Program-made: the position numbers and the translations under genes
In this document: positions 56,253-64,000 of the stretch, piece after piece
Layout of the letters: every line of letters starts with the position of its first letter
Position numbering within the stretch: the stretch's first letter is position 1
Source of the DNA: Flavobacteriales bacterium
Lineage (GTDB): Bacteria; Bacteroidota; Bacteroidia; Flavobacteriales; Flavobacteriaceae
Length of the DNA stretch: 64,000 nt
Direction of reading: 5' to 3'
Assembly: GCA_027067965.1 (NCBI GenBank)
Contig: JAMOUV010000032.1
Span: 1 to 64,000, forward strand
The notes under the pieces: generated by a model
Database searches by the model: none
Told to the model about the DNA's origin: nothing
Seen by the model: the letters and a program-made list of their open reading frames with translations, nothing else

Positions 56253-58329
56253 TAAGGTTATATTAAATAATTTTAGAATATATAAAGGGAAAAATGAAAT
56301 TCATTTTTCTAACCATGATGAATCTAAAAACATTTCTATCATTGCAGGACAAAATGGGTTTGGAAAAACGACATTTCTTTCAGCATTAGTTTGGGGATTC
56401 TATGGAAGATTAATTTCTGATGTAGATGAAAAATATAAAAAAGAGATTTATGAATCAGGAGGATATAAAAAGTATGCAAAAACAATTTTAAATAAAGATA
56501 TTTACAATAATGAAAAGGAAACAAAAATATTTAGTGTTGAAATAGAACTTTCTGATGTATATATTCCTTCTGTTCCTTGCAAAAATATTGTAATAAAAAG
56601 AGAATTTGATGTAAATACTGAAAAAGAATTTGTAAAAATATTAATTGATGGGTTTGAAAATGAATTAACAAAAGAGGTTGGAGCAGATTTATTTATTAAT
56701 GATTTTATTTTACCACGAGAGATTGCTAAATTCTTTCTTTTTGATGCTGAAAAAATAGTTTCTTTAGCAGAAATAAAAACTATACACGAAAAAAGAAAAT
56801 TAAGTAAAGCATATTCTGAAGTTTTAGGAATAAACAAATATGAAAAGCTGAAGAAAAACCTAGAAAGTCTTCAAATAAAATTTAGGAAAAAATCCGCAAG
56901 TAAAAAAGATAGAAATAAGTTAGAAAAATTACAATTAGAAGCTGAGGATACTAGAAAATTAATCGAAATTAATGAATCAAGAATTAAATCTAATCAAGAT
57001 GAAATTGAACGATTGAAAGATTTATCGGAAGAATATCAAGAAAAATTGATAAGAGAAGGAAATACAATGACAGTCGAAGATTTAATAAGGCACAAAAAAT
57101 TACGTGACACATTAAAAGCTCAAAGTGTTGAAATTAAAGCTAAATTAAAAGAGTTATTAGAATTAGCACCATTTGCAATAGCAGGAAGTAAAACTAGATT
57201 ATTATACAATCAGATATACGCTGAATTTCAACAAAAACAAAAACAAATTGATATAAATTTTATTAAAACTAAAATAGAAACTATTAAAGAAAAAATTAAT
57301 AATCAATTTGAAACCAAAACAATTCCTAACGACATAAAAAATGAAGTGATTAAGATAATATCTGAAACTATTTTAGAAGATATTGGTCAACAAAAAGTTA
57401 CAGTAGAAAAAATTTTGCTTGACTTAAACGCAGAACAGTCTAATGAATTTTTTGCAATTTATGATAACTTAAAAAATTCATTTAATGTTTTATTTAAACA
57501 GATTGTAAAAGAAGAAAGAAACAATAGAATATTTTTAGCTAAAACTTTAAAAAAGATTTCAAATGCTGAGTCAAAAGAAGCCGATGTTTTAACTAAAAAA
57601 TATAAAACAGAAAAAGCAATTATAGATAAGAAAATAAAAGAATTAACTATAGAACAAAATAAATTATATGAAGAAATTGGAGCTTTACAACAAAAACTTA
57701 CTACAAAATCAAAACTTATTTCAGAATTAGCAAAAAGGGTAAAACTTGATGATTTAGATGATAAAAAAGACAAAGTTACCAGCAGACTTATAAAAGAGCT
57801 TAATGATTTTATAATAAGATATAAATCTGAAAAGAAATTTTCTTTACAACAAAGAATTAAACAAGAACTTGTAAAATTAATGCACAAAAAAGACTTTATA
57901 TCTGAAGTTGATGTCGTAATAAGCAATGACATTATTGACATTAATCTTATTGATAGAAATGGGAATATCATTGATAAAGAAACTTTATCCAAAGGAGAAC
58001 AACAATTATTTGCAACAGCACTTCTTAAGTCATTAGTTGATGAGTCGGGAATTCAATTCCCTGTTTTTATTGACAGCCCCTTACAGAAATTTGATAAAAA
58101 ACATTCTCAAAATATAATAACAGAATTTTATCCATCAATTTCAAAACAAGTAATATTATTTCCTTTACTTGAAAAGGAATTGACAAAGAAAGAATACGAT
58201 TTGTTATTGCCTTATGTTTCTCAAACTTTTATTATTGAGAACAATGATGATAGCTCTAAAATAACAGAATGTAAGCCAAATGAATTATTTAATTTAATTG
58301 AAAATAAAAACAATGTTTACACACATTAA
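56242..58329 (+). CDS. dndD: DNA phosphorothioation ATPase DndD
   Basis: A 695-residue SMC/Rad50-like ATPase of the modification complex, thought to supply energy for or gate access to DNA. Walker A is GQNGFGKT (36-43); the family segment LPREIAKFFLFDAEKI sits at 157-172. Long coiled coils (about 195-270 and 425-525) flank a hinge without a CxxC hook. The ABC signature is LSKGEQQ (582-588) and the Walker B region is FIDSP (609-613). Start ATG at 56242 overlaps dndC. The 3' end overlaps dndE by 17 bp. Confidence 0.92.
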   Translation: MRINKVILNNFRIYKGKNEIHFSNHDESKNISIIAGQNGFGKTTFLSALVWGFYGRLISDVDEKYKKEIYESGGYKKYAKTILNKDIYNNEKETKIFSVEIELSDVYIPSVPCKNIVIKREFDVNTEKEFVKILIDGFENELTKEVGADLFINDFILPREIAKFFLFDAEKIVSLAEIKTIHEKRKLSKAYSEVLGINKYEKLKKNLESLQIKFRKKSASKKDRNKLEKLQLEAEDTRKLIEINESRIKSNQDEIERLKDLSEEYQEKLIREGNTMTVEDLIRHKKLRDTLKAQSVEIKAKLKELLELAPFAIAGSKTRLLYNQIYAEFQQKQKQIDINFIKTKIETIKEKINNQFETKTIPNDIKNEVIKIISETILEDIGQQKVTVEKILLDLNAEQSNEFFAIYDNLKNSFNVLFKQIVKEERNNRIFLAKTLKKISNAESKEADVLTKKYKTEKAIIDKKIKELTIEQNKLYEEIGALQQKLTTKSKLISELAKRVKLDDLDDKKDKVTSRLIKELNDFIIRYKSEKKFSLQQRIKQELVKLMHKKDFISEVDVVISNDIIDINLIDRNGNIIDKETLSKGEQQLFATALLKSLVDESGIQFPVFIDSPLQKFDKKHSQNIITEFYPSISKQVILFPLLEKELTKKEYDLLLPYVSQTFIIENNDDSSKITECKPNELFNLIENKNNVYTH

Positions 58330-58705
58330 AACATCTAAAGCCAATCGAGAATTAGTTTCAAAATTAACCAGAAAGTTAAATTTAGGAACTGAAAATCATA
58401 TTGCTAGAATTGCTTTAACCTATTCTTTGTCAAAAGATAGAAAAATGGATTTGTCGAATATTAAAGATTCAGGAGGTAAAGAATACAGTAAAAATGTTCT
58501 TTTTGGGAATTATATGCCTTTTTATATTTCTCTAATTTGTGTTCATTATAATTTATATAAAACTGACAAGGATATCCCCAAATATATTAAAATGCACATT
58601 GATGATGGTCTAGAATTAATAAATAAAGAATTAAATGAAAACCCAAATTTGGATGGGTTTGAATATATAATAGATAAAATTGAAAAAGGATTATCAAAGA
58701 TTTAA
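58313..58705 (+). CDS. dndE: DNA phosphorothioation protein DndE
   Basis: A 130-residue small helical protein; DndE proteins bind nicked double-stranded DNA as a tetramer and are required for modification. The pattern NRELVSKLTRKLNLGTENHIARIALTYSL, then GNYMPFYISLICVHYN and KMHIDDGLELI, matches the DndE family in order and spacing. I chose the ATG at 58313 (MFTHIKTSKAN) rather than 58298, because the family begins close to this point; it overlaps dndD by 17 bp. The C-terminal 30 residues are a charged extension. Confidence 0.88.
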   Translation: MFTHIKTSKANRELVSKLTRKLNLGTENHIARIALTYSLSKDRKMDLSNIKDSGGKEYSKNVLFGNYMPFYISLICVHYNLYKTDKDIPKYIKMHIDDGLELINKELNENPNLDGFEYIIDKIEKGLSKI

Positions 58706-58710
58706 ATATT

Positions 58711-59301
58711 ATGGAAAAAGCTTTACAAAATTTTGGTTTACGGGAAGTACTAGAAATATTATTCCCAGGCATATATGTAACATCTTTTATATATTTGTGT
58801 GTAAATGAATTAACAACTATAAATATTACAAACAATAGCTTTATAAACGGTGTTATTTTTTCATTATTTTCAATACTAATAGGGCTAATTTTTTATTGGA
58901 TTAATCTACCTAAAAAAATACCATTCTTTAAAAATAATTTACCTACGGAAAAATTAATAAAGAATCACACAAACATTACCAAAACAAAACTTATTAATGC
59001 TTTTTTTAAATACTATGATAATGCTATTTCAGAAAAGCAAAAAACAAAAACAGATACTTATACTGCTTTATATCACTTCACTATAAATATTGCTTTGGGG
59101 TCTGTTATCCTATTAATTGTTTATTGTTGCTTCTGTAAGAATTATTATAATCATATTACAATCATATTAATTATATTAATTTTATCAATAATAAATGCGT
59201 TGGGATTATTTTATGGTGAAAAAAAAATAAAATATATGTTTGATAGGCAATATAATAGTTTCATTAATTCTGATAATTATAAAACTCTTATCCAAGAATA
59301 A
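58711..59301 (+). CDS. Four-helix membrane protein in the dnd operon, unknown function
   Basis: A 196-residue integral membrane protein I do not recognise. Four hydrophobic segments are visible at about residues 12-33, 44-66, 121-142 and 148-168. Between segments 2 and 3 is a 50-residue basic loop (KNNLPTEKLIKNHTNITKTK and onward), and a charged tail of about 28 residues follows segment 4. It starts 5 nt after dndE and ends 1 nt before the helicase gene, so it belongs to the same transcript. Possible roles are membrane tethering of the complex or an effector acting on the membrane; both are inference. Confidence 0.7.
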   Translation: MEKALQNFGLREVLEILFPGIYVTSFIYLCVNELTTINITNNSFINGVIFSLFSILIGLIFYWINLPKKIPFFKNNLPTEKLIKNHTNITKTKLINAFFKYYDNAISEKQKTKTDTYTALYHFTINIALGSVILLIVYCCFCKNYYNHITIILIILILSIINALGLFYGEKKIKYMFDRQYNSFINSDNYKTLIQE

Positions 59302-59302
59302 T

Positions 59303-61558
59303 ATGCTTAAAACAACGCCATTTCATATCGTATATGCAACCGGTGAAGAACACGAACCAATAGAGTTTTTCTTTGATGCTTTATTGGAAAGCAAAACCTT
59401 TGATTTAGGTTTAGGTTACTTTAGTTCATCCGCAATTAGTGCTTTAAGTGCCGGATTTGCATATTTTATTCATCGAGGTGGCAAAATGAGAATTATCATT
59501 AATGATGTTTTGTCTCAAAAAGATAAAGATGCTATTGAACAAGCAATTAATTCTGAAGTAGAATTTGAAGAAGCTATTTTACAGGATATTAAACAATTAT
59601 TTAAGACTTTATCAAAACAAGATGAACATTTTTTTAAATGTCTATCTTATTTAATTTCGAAAGATAGGATTGAATTTTTAGCAACTAAACCAAAAAATGG
59701 GAAACGAGGTATTGCCCATAACAAATATGGCATATTTAAAGACGAAGAAGGAAATAAAGTAGCTTTTAATGGTTCAGCAAATTTCTCAAAAAATGCACTA
59801 ATTAATAATGTAGAATCAATTAGTTGTTATAAATCTTGGACATCAAGCGAAGAAGACAAAAAAAGATTAAGCTATTTTGAAAATCTGTTTAATAAAACGT
59901 GGAATGGCAAAGCAAAAAACTTAGAAGTTATTCCAATAAACAGAGTAAAAACGTATATACAAAATACTTTTGATGTAGATGATATTGAGGAACTTCTAAA
60001 TGAAGAAGTAAAGTTAATATCGCAAAATAAAAGATTACCAAAAAGAATAAAAGAAAAGGTAGACAAATTATTTTCTACTAATAAAAAAGAACCTCATTTT
60101 CCTATCTTTAATGGTAAACAAGCTGAACCAAGACAATATCAAAAAGATGCTTATAAAGCTTGGATTAATAATAATTACCTTGGTATTTTTGCAATGGCAA
60201 CAGGCACAGGTAAAACAATAACTTCATTGAATTGCATATTAAATGAATACAAAAAGAATAAATCCTATAATGTTTTAATTTTAGTTCCAACTAGAGCGTT
60301 GGTGTCTCAATGGATAGAAGAAGCAAAAAAATTTAATTTTAGTAATATTTACACAACTCAAGATAAAAATTGGTTTAATATTTTAAGTGACCTTTTATTC
60401 AATCTTATGTTAAATAGTGATGAAGATAACAATATTGTATTTATTTCAACATATGCAAGCTTTAATGGAGATAAATTTCAACGCTTAATGCGCAATAAAG
60501 GTTGGAATGAGTTTATTTTAATAGCTGATGAAGCTCACAATATGGGTTCACCTAGAACCTTAAAAAACTTACCAAACAACATTCTTAAAAGAATAGGTTT
60601 ATCTGCAACCCCAGAAAGAGTTTATGATGAAAAAGGCTCAAATAAAATTTATGAATTTTTTAATTCAAAACCACCTTGCTATACTTACTCATACTCAATG
60701 TATAAAGCTATCACACAGGAGCCAACAGTTTTAACAAAATATTTTTATTATCCATATTTTACTCATTTAAACGAAAAAGAATTAGTTGAATATAATGAAA
60801 TTACCAAACAACTATATAGAAATTATGATCCAAAAACAGGAGAATTTAATGAATTTGGTAAAAGACTTTTAATAAAACGAAAACGAATTATTAATAAAGC
60901 GGAAAATAAAATTGAAGTATTAAAACAGATTTTTTTAGATGTTCAAAAAAAGGAATCTAATTTAAAATATACTTTTGTTTATGTTCCGGAAGGTAAAGAC
61001 ACTAATTATGATATAGAAGACAGATATATTTTGGACAATAATGATAAAAGATTAATTGACAAATATGCAAAAGCTATTAAATCTTTTGGATATTCTACAC
61101 ATAATTTACTAGCAGACACACCCAATAGAGAAAAAGTTCTTTCTCAATTTGAAAGAGGTTTGATAGATGTGCTTTTGGCAATGAAAATTTTAGATGAAGG
61201 TGTCGATATTCCTATTACTAGAAATGCAATATTTTGTGCTAGCACAGGGAATCCCAGACAGTATATTCAACGAAGAGGTAGAATATTAAGGAAATATAAA
61301 GGCAAACAATATGCAAATGTTTTTGATATAATTGTTGCCCCGGAGGAACGATATATTAATAATTTAGAGGATCAATTGAAAGAAATGGAAATAAACATTT
61401 TTAGAAATGAACTTCGAAGGGTAGCAAATTTCTTATATGCTGCAGAAAACCGTCATCAAGTATTATCTGGAAAATTAGGGGAATTAGCTGATTATTACAA
61501 CATAAACATACATCAATTAATACAAGATAATTTAAATTTAGATAATAAATGTAAATAA
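59303..61558 (+). CDS. Fused PLD-type nuclease and DEAH superfamily 2 helicase (putative restriction enzyme)
   Basis: A 751-residue two-part protein. Residues about 5-205 form a phospholipase D-like nuclease domain: the HxK motif HNKYGIF has His139 and Lys141, followed by GSANFS (157-162). Residues about 275-680 form a superfamily 2 helicase with Walker A ATGTGKT (299-305), DEAH (409-412), SATP (434-437) and the arginine motif QRRGR (656-660). The ATG at 59303 gives an N terminus at the start of the PLD fold; an in-frame codon at 59240 lies inside the previous gene. Next to DndCDE it is the best candidate for a nuclease that senses unmodified DNA. The restriction role is inference. Confidence 0.88.
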   Translation: MLKTTPFHIVYATGEEHEPIEFFFDALLESKTFDLGLGYFSSSAISALSAGFAYFIHRGGKMRIIINDVLSQKDKDAIEQAINSEVEFEEAILQDIKQLFKTLSKQDEHFFKCLSYLISKDRIEFLATKPKNGKRGIAHNKYGIFKDEEGNKVAFNGSANFSKNALINNVESISCYKSWTSSEEDKKRLSYFENLFNKTWNGKAKNLEVIPINRVKTYIQNTFDVDDIEELLNEEVKLISQNKRLPKRIKEKVDKLFSTNKKEPHFPIFNGKQAEPRQYQKDAYKAWINNNYLGIFAMATGTGKTITSLNCILNEYKKNKSYNVLILVPTRALVSQWIEEAKKFNFSNIYTTQDKNWFNILSDLLFNLMLNSDEDNNIVFISTYASFNGDKFQRLMRNKGWNEFILIADEAHNMGSPRTLKNLPNNILKRIGLSATPERVYDEKGSNKIYEFFNSKPPCYTYSYSMYKAITQEPTVLTKYFYYPYFTHLNEKELVEYNEITKQLYRNYDPKTGEFNEFGKRLLIKRKRIINKAENKIEVLKQIFLDVQKKESNLKYTFVYVPEGKDTNYDIEDRYILDNNDKRLIDKYAKAIKSFGYSTHNLLADTPNREKVLSQFERGLIDVLLAMKILDEGVDIPITRNAIFCASTGNPRQYIQRRGRILRKYKGKQYANVFDIIVAPEERYINNLEDQLKEMEINIFRNELRRVANFLYAAENRHQVLSGKLGELADYYNINIHQLIQDNLNLDNKCK

Positions 61559-61566
61559 TTACAACT

Positions 61567-61764
61567 ATGGAAATAGAAGAAAGAATAATTTTAGAAATTG
61601 AAAAATCGTTTGAAGAAATTCAAGAAGAGATTGACAAGGAATTATTAAAAAAAGTAAATAAACTTTTTATTTACAAATCAGTGAAATTGACTGAAGACAA
61701 AGAGTTTTCAAATAGAGATGCTATTAATCAGATAGAAAATAAATTGTATGATATTATAAAATAA
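61567..61764 (+). CDS. 65-residue acidic helical protein, unknown function
   Basis: A very small charged protein with mostly Glu, Ile and Lys (EERIILEIEKSFEEIQEEID), predicted to be two alpha helices with a short basic turn. No metal-binding or catalytic motif is seen. It lies 8 nt after the helicase and 7 nt before the second ATPase. This spacing and coding bias support a real gene that may act as an adaptor or inhibitor between the two; that role is inference. Confidence 0.7.
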   Translation: MEIEERIILEIEKSFEEIQEEIDKELLKKVNKLFIYKSVKLTEDKEFSNRDAINQIENKLYDIIK

Positions 61765-61771
61765 TTGCACT

Positions 61772-63925
61772 ATGATTATTTCAAAAGCTAGAATAAAAAA
61801 TTTTCAATCATATTACGAAATAACTGATTTTAATCTAGAAAAGGGATTAAATTTATTTCTTGGGCCCATTGGTGCTGGTAAATCAAAATTATTTAATGCA
61901 TTCTATTGGTGTTTTTACGATGAAATGTATAAAACAGATTATGGTTGGCTTCCAGTTGATTCAAGAAATTTTCTTTCAATTTTTAATAAAAAAGCTCTAT
62001 TAGAAGCAGATGTAAATGATATTATTGAAAGTTGTGTTGAATTAACCGTAATTACTGAGGATAAAACATATAGCATTAAAAATCAAATTACAATAAAACG
62101 CATTAATTCAGAAGATTATACTTCTGAAAAAAATTGGAAAATTTTAAATAATGGACTTATTGTTTCGTTTGATAATGAAGATGGAAACAGAATAAATCTT
62201 GAAAATTTAGAAGCAAAGAATTATATTGATAAAAAAATATTACCCAAACAAATAAGTAAATATATTTGGTTCCAGGGCGAAACTTTAAATGAGTTAATTG
62301 ATATTAAAAATGGAACAACTTTTAAAAATGCCATAAACTACATATCATATATAGAATACTATGAAAACAATATCAAGCTTATTAATGATGTTATAAGAAG
62401 AATAGAGAAAGAATTAAGAAAAAAACAGAGAAAAAACACTTTAAATGAAAATGAGTTTAATAGACTTTCTCACGAAATTGAAAGATTGGAAAGAGAGATA
62501 GAATCAAATCAATATCAAATAGATAATAAAAAAATTGAATTAACAAAAATTAAAAAAACTATTAGTGATATTGATAAACGTTTAAATGACATAAATGAAT
62601 ATATTGATTTAAAGCACAAAAAAGAGAAATTAGAATCCGAACTAAAACATGTATTTGAAAAAATAGAGGAATTAGATAAAAATAAAAGCAACGAATTTTC
62701 CAAAAAATGGATTTTATACGGCACAAATAAATTATTAGAAAAAGGATACAAAAAATTAAATAAATTTCAGAAATGGTATGAAGAAAATCAAAACAATAAT
62801 CCAACAGGCTTACCTTATGACATACCTTCACCTGCATATTTAAAAGAAATGTTAGATAAAAAAGAATGTTTTGTTTGTGGTAATAAATTTAACGAAGGCA
62901 GTGAACATTATAGAATAATTAAAGAAAGATTAGATTATGCTACGGGCAAACTAGAAGAAATTAAAAATAAAAACAAAGAATTGCTTTCTTTAAATAATAA
63001 AGTAACAGCTCTTTTATCGACGAAAAATATTTTATTAAATACAATTAATAATATTGAAGAATATATAAAAACTTTTTTTCAAAAATATAAAGAATTAAAT
63101 GAAAGGAAAAAAAGACTTATTGAAGAATTAAAGAACATAAAAGATGAAATAACAGCTTTACAAGAAAAGCACGGCAATAAAATGACTGATAGCTTTACAA
63201 ATGAAAAATCTAAATATAATTATAATTTAGATGAAAAAGAAAGAATAAACTCTATATTAAAAAATTTAAATAATGAGCAGTTTAGATTAGAAAATGAATT
63301 AATGCATAAAAAGAAAGACCTTAATAATATCCCACAAAATACTAGTAAGGAATATCAAGAAGAAAAAATACTAAAATATTTATTAGCATTAAAAAATATC
63401 TATGAAAAAACACGAGATGAAGAATTTAAAAAACTAATTGATAAAGTTGAAAAAAAGGCAAATGATATTTTATATAAAATAACTAGAGCAAACCCTAATG
63501 TTATTACTGGAAAAATTGTTATTGATAGAGATACATTTAAAATTAAACTTGTTGATTTGGACGATAATGATAATAGAGACCCTAATACAGGACATACTGT
63601 TTTAACAAAAATGTGCATTATCAATGCAATGGTATTAATTTCAAATGAATACAAAAATAAATCATATTCTTTCATTACCGATGCGCCTACTTCTGATTTA
63701 GATGATGGAACAACAAAACTTTATTACAAAATAATAAATGATGAATTTGAACAAAGTATTGTATTAACAAAAGATTTGTTCGTTTATAAAAACAATAAAA
63801 ATGAAATTGATATCGATTCCTTAAAGCAATTTAATTTTAACAATGTATTTCTTATTAAAAAAGAAGGAGCTAATGAAAATTTAACAGAATCCAATTCTTA
63901 TAGTAAAATAGAAAAAATAATATAG
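61772..63925 (+). CDS. SMC/Rad50-like ATPase, DndD-related, with zinc-hook-like CxxC
   Basis: A 717-residue ATPase. Walker A is GPIGAGKS (31-38). The segment LPKQISKYIWFQGETL (157-172) occupies exactly the same residue positions as LPREIAKFFLFDAEKI of DndD, showing common descent. Two long coiled coils (about 200-310 and 385-560) flank CFVCG (Cys366, Cys369), resembling the zinc hook of Rad50. The Walker B region is FITDAP (634-639) with a D-loop SDLDD. A clear LSGG-type signature is not evident. It is probably a DNA-sensing or bridging partner of the nuclease-helicase (inference). The next gene starts 2 nt later. Confidence 0.85.
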   Translation: MIISKARIKNFQSYYEITDFNLEKGLNLFLGPIGAGKSKLFNAFYWCFYDEMYKTDYGWLPVDSRNFLSIFNKKALLEADVNDIIESCVELTVITEDKTYSIKNQITIKRINSEDYTSEKNWKILNNGLIVSFDNEDGNRINLENLEAKNYIDKKILPKQISKYIWFQGETLNELIDIKNGTTFKNAINYISYIEYYENNIKLINDVIRRIEKELRKKQRKNTLNENEFNRLSHEIERLEREIESNQYQIDNKKIELTKIKKTISDIDKRLNDINEYIDLKHKKEKLESELKHVFEKIEELDKNKSNEFSKKWILYGTNKLLEKGYKKLNKFQKWYEENQNNNPTGLPYDIPSPAYLKEMLDKKECFVCGNKFNEGSEHYRIIKERLDYATGKLEEIKNKNKELLSLNNKVTALLSTKNILLNTINNIEEYIKTFFQKYKELNERKKRLIEELKNIKDEITALQEKHGNKMTDSFTNEKSKYNYNLDEKERINSILKNLNNEQFRLENELMHKKKDLNNIPQNTSKEYQEEKILKYLLALKNIYEKTRDEEFKKLIDKVEKKANDILYKITRANPNVITGKIVIDRDTFKIKLVDLDDNDNRDPNTGHTVLTKMCIINAMVLISNEYKNKSYSFITDAPTSDLDDGTTKLYYKIINDEFEQSIVLTKDLFVYKNNKNEIDIDSLKQFNFNNVFLIKKEGANENLTESNSYSKIEKII

Positions 63926-63927
63926 AT

Positions 63928-64000
63928 ATGAATAATATACTTGATGAAATATTAGCTTATAGTCCGAAAGTTGAGGCAAAATATAAAGAATCAATCATCG
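63928..64000 (+). CDS. Start of a further operon gene, cut by the window edge
   Basis: An ATG at 63928, 2 nt after the ATPase stop, opens a frame that runs uninterrupted for 24 codons to the window end (MNNILDEILAYSPKVEAKYK and on). The spacing and codon use match the operon. Too little is visible for any family assignment. Confidence 0.6.
   Translation, partial: MNNILDEILAYSPKVEAKYKESII

Larger units (their letters stand above)
54629..64000. other. Candidate horizontally acquired defence island (phosphorothioation)
   Basis: All genes from 54897 onward run in one direction with gaps of 1-8 nt or overlaps. They use A/T-ending codons and AGA for Arg, unlike the CGN- and GGC-rich genes before 54.6 kb. 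The content (dndC, dndD, dndE, nuclease-helicase, second ATPase) is typical of a mobile defence island. The right end is outside the window, so its full size and any integrase or att site are unknown. Confidence 0.75.

Noticed and set aside
57459-57992. 177-codon open frame on the minus strand inside dndD
   Set aside because: It is antisense to a coiled-coil region; the Ser/Leu/Phe-rich product is the usual shadow of AT-rich Lys/Glu codons, and dndD motifs continue on both sides.
54897-64000. Assignment of the island to DISARM or BREX
   Set aside because: No methyltransferase, DUF1998 protein, PglZ-type phosphatase or BrxC-type ATPase is seen; PLD and helicase domains alone do not define those systems.

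Overview
The window is a chromosomal segment of a member of the Bacteroidota, most likely of Flavobacteriales type (order-level placement is inference). The evidence is a SusC/SusD pair, a type IX secretion component (PorT) and a secreted protein with a type IX sorting tail, an S46 peptidase, DUF4290, DUF493 and START-like proteins typical of the phylum, and repeated TAnnTTTG -7 promoter elements 15-30 nt before start codons. No rRNA, tRNA, CRISPR array, prophage or insertion sequence was recognised.

Layout. 1-265 is AT-rich non-coding DNA with a 70-base run of A. 266-13613 carries envelope genes: a sodium:solute symporter, a family 2 glycosyltransferase, an AsmA-like protein with a long charged tail, a secreted metallophosphoesterase, tsaD (minus strand) and a TamB-like protein. 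13726-18677 is a proteostasis block (trigger factor, ClpP, ClpX, SprT-like protease) ending in mannose-1-phosphate guanylyltransferase. 18803-26759 holds small metabolic and envelope genes (aspartoacylase-like, methylglyoxal synthase, HD hydrolase, rpe, M3 peptidase, DUF493, DUF4290, murA). A minus-strand ZIP transporter / CarboxypepD_reg / arsenate reductase operon follows, then GlcNAc kinase-like, menG and porT. 31153-44830 is almost all minus strand: methylmalonyl-CoA mutase, M13 peptidase, SusD/SusC, FabH, a helical exported protein, a cytochrome c and an S46 peptidase. 44931-54628 holds a DUF819 transporter, a lipoprotein, thiI, an Mla-type ABC pair, rsgA, dtd, a MazG-like protein, holA, a START-like protein and a YciO/YrdC-family gene.

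The unusual part runs from about 54.65 kb to the window end. Base and codon use become clearly AT-richer, and one tightly packed operon starts behind a TATATTTG promoter element. It encodes DndC, DndD and DndE, the core enzymes of DNA phosphorothioation (sulfur replacing a non-bridging oxygen in the DNA backbone). They are followed by a small membrane protein, a fused PLD-nuclease/DEAH helicase, a 65-residue acidic protein, a second SMC/Rad50-like ATPase with a CxxC zinc-hook-like motif, and the start of another gene cut by the window edge. DndA, DndB and the classical DndFGH restriction proteins are not in the window. My reading is a phosphorothioation-based defence island whose restriction arm is the PLD-helicase plus the second ATPase. 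Here the modification core is well supported; the restriction role is inference. Similar arrangements may already be catalogued, which I cannot check.
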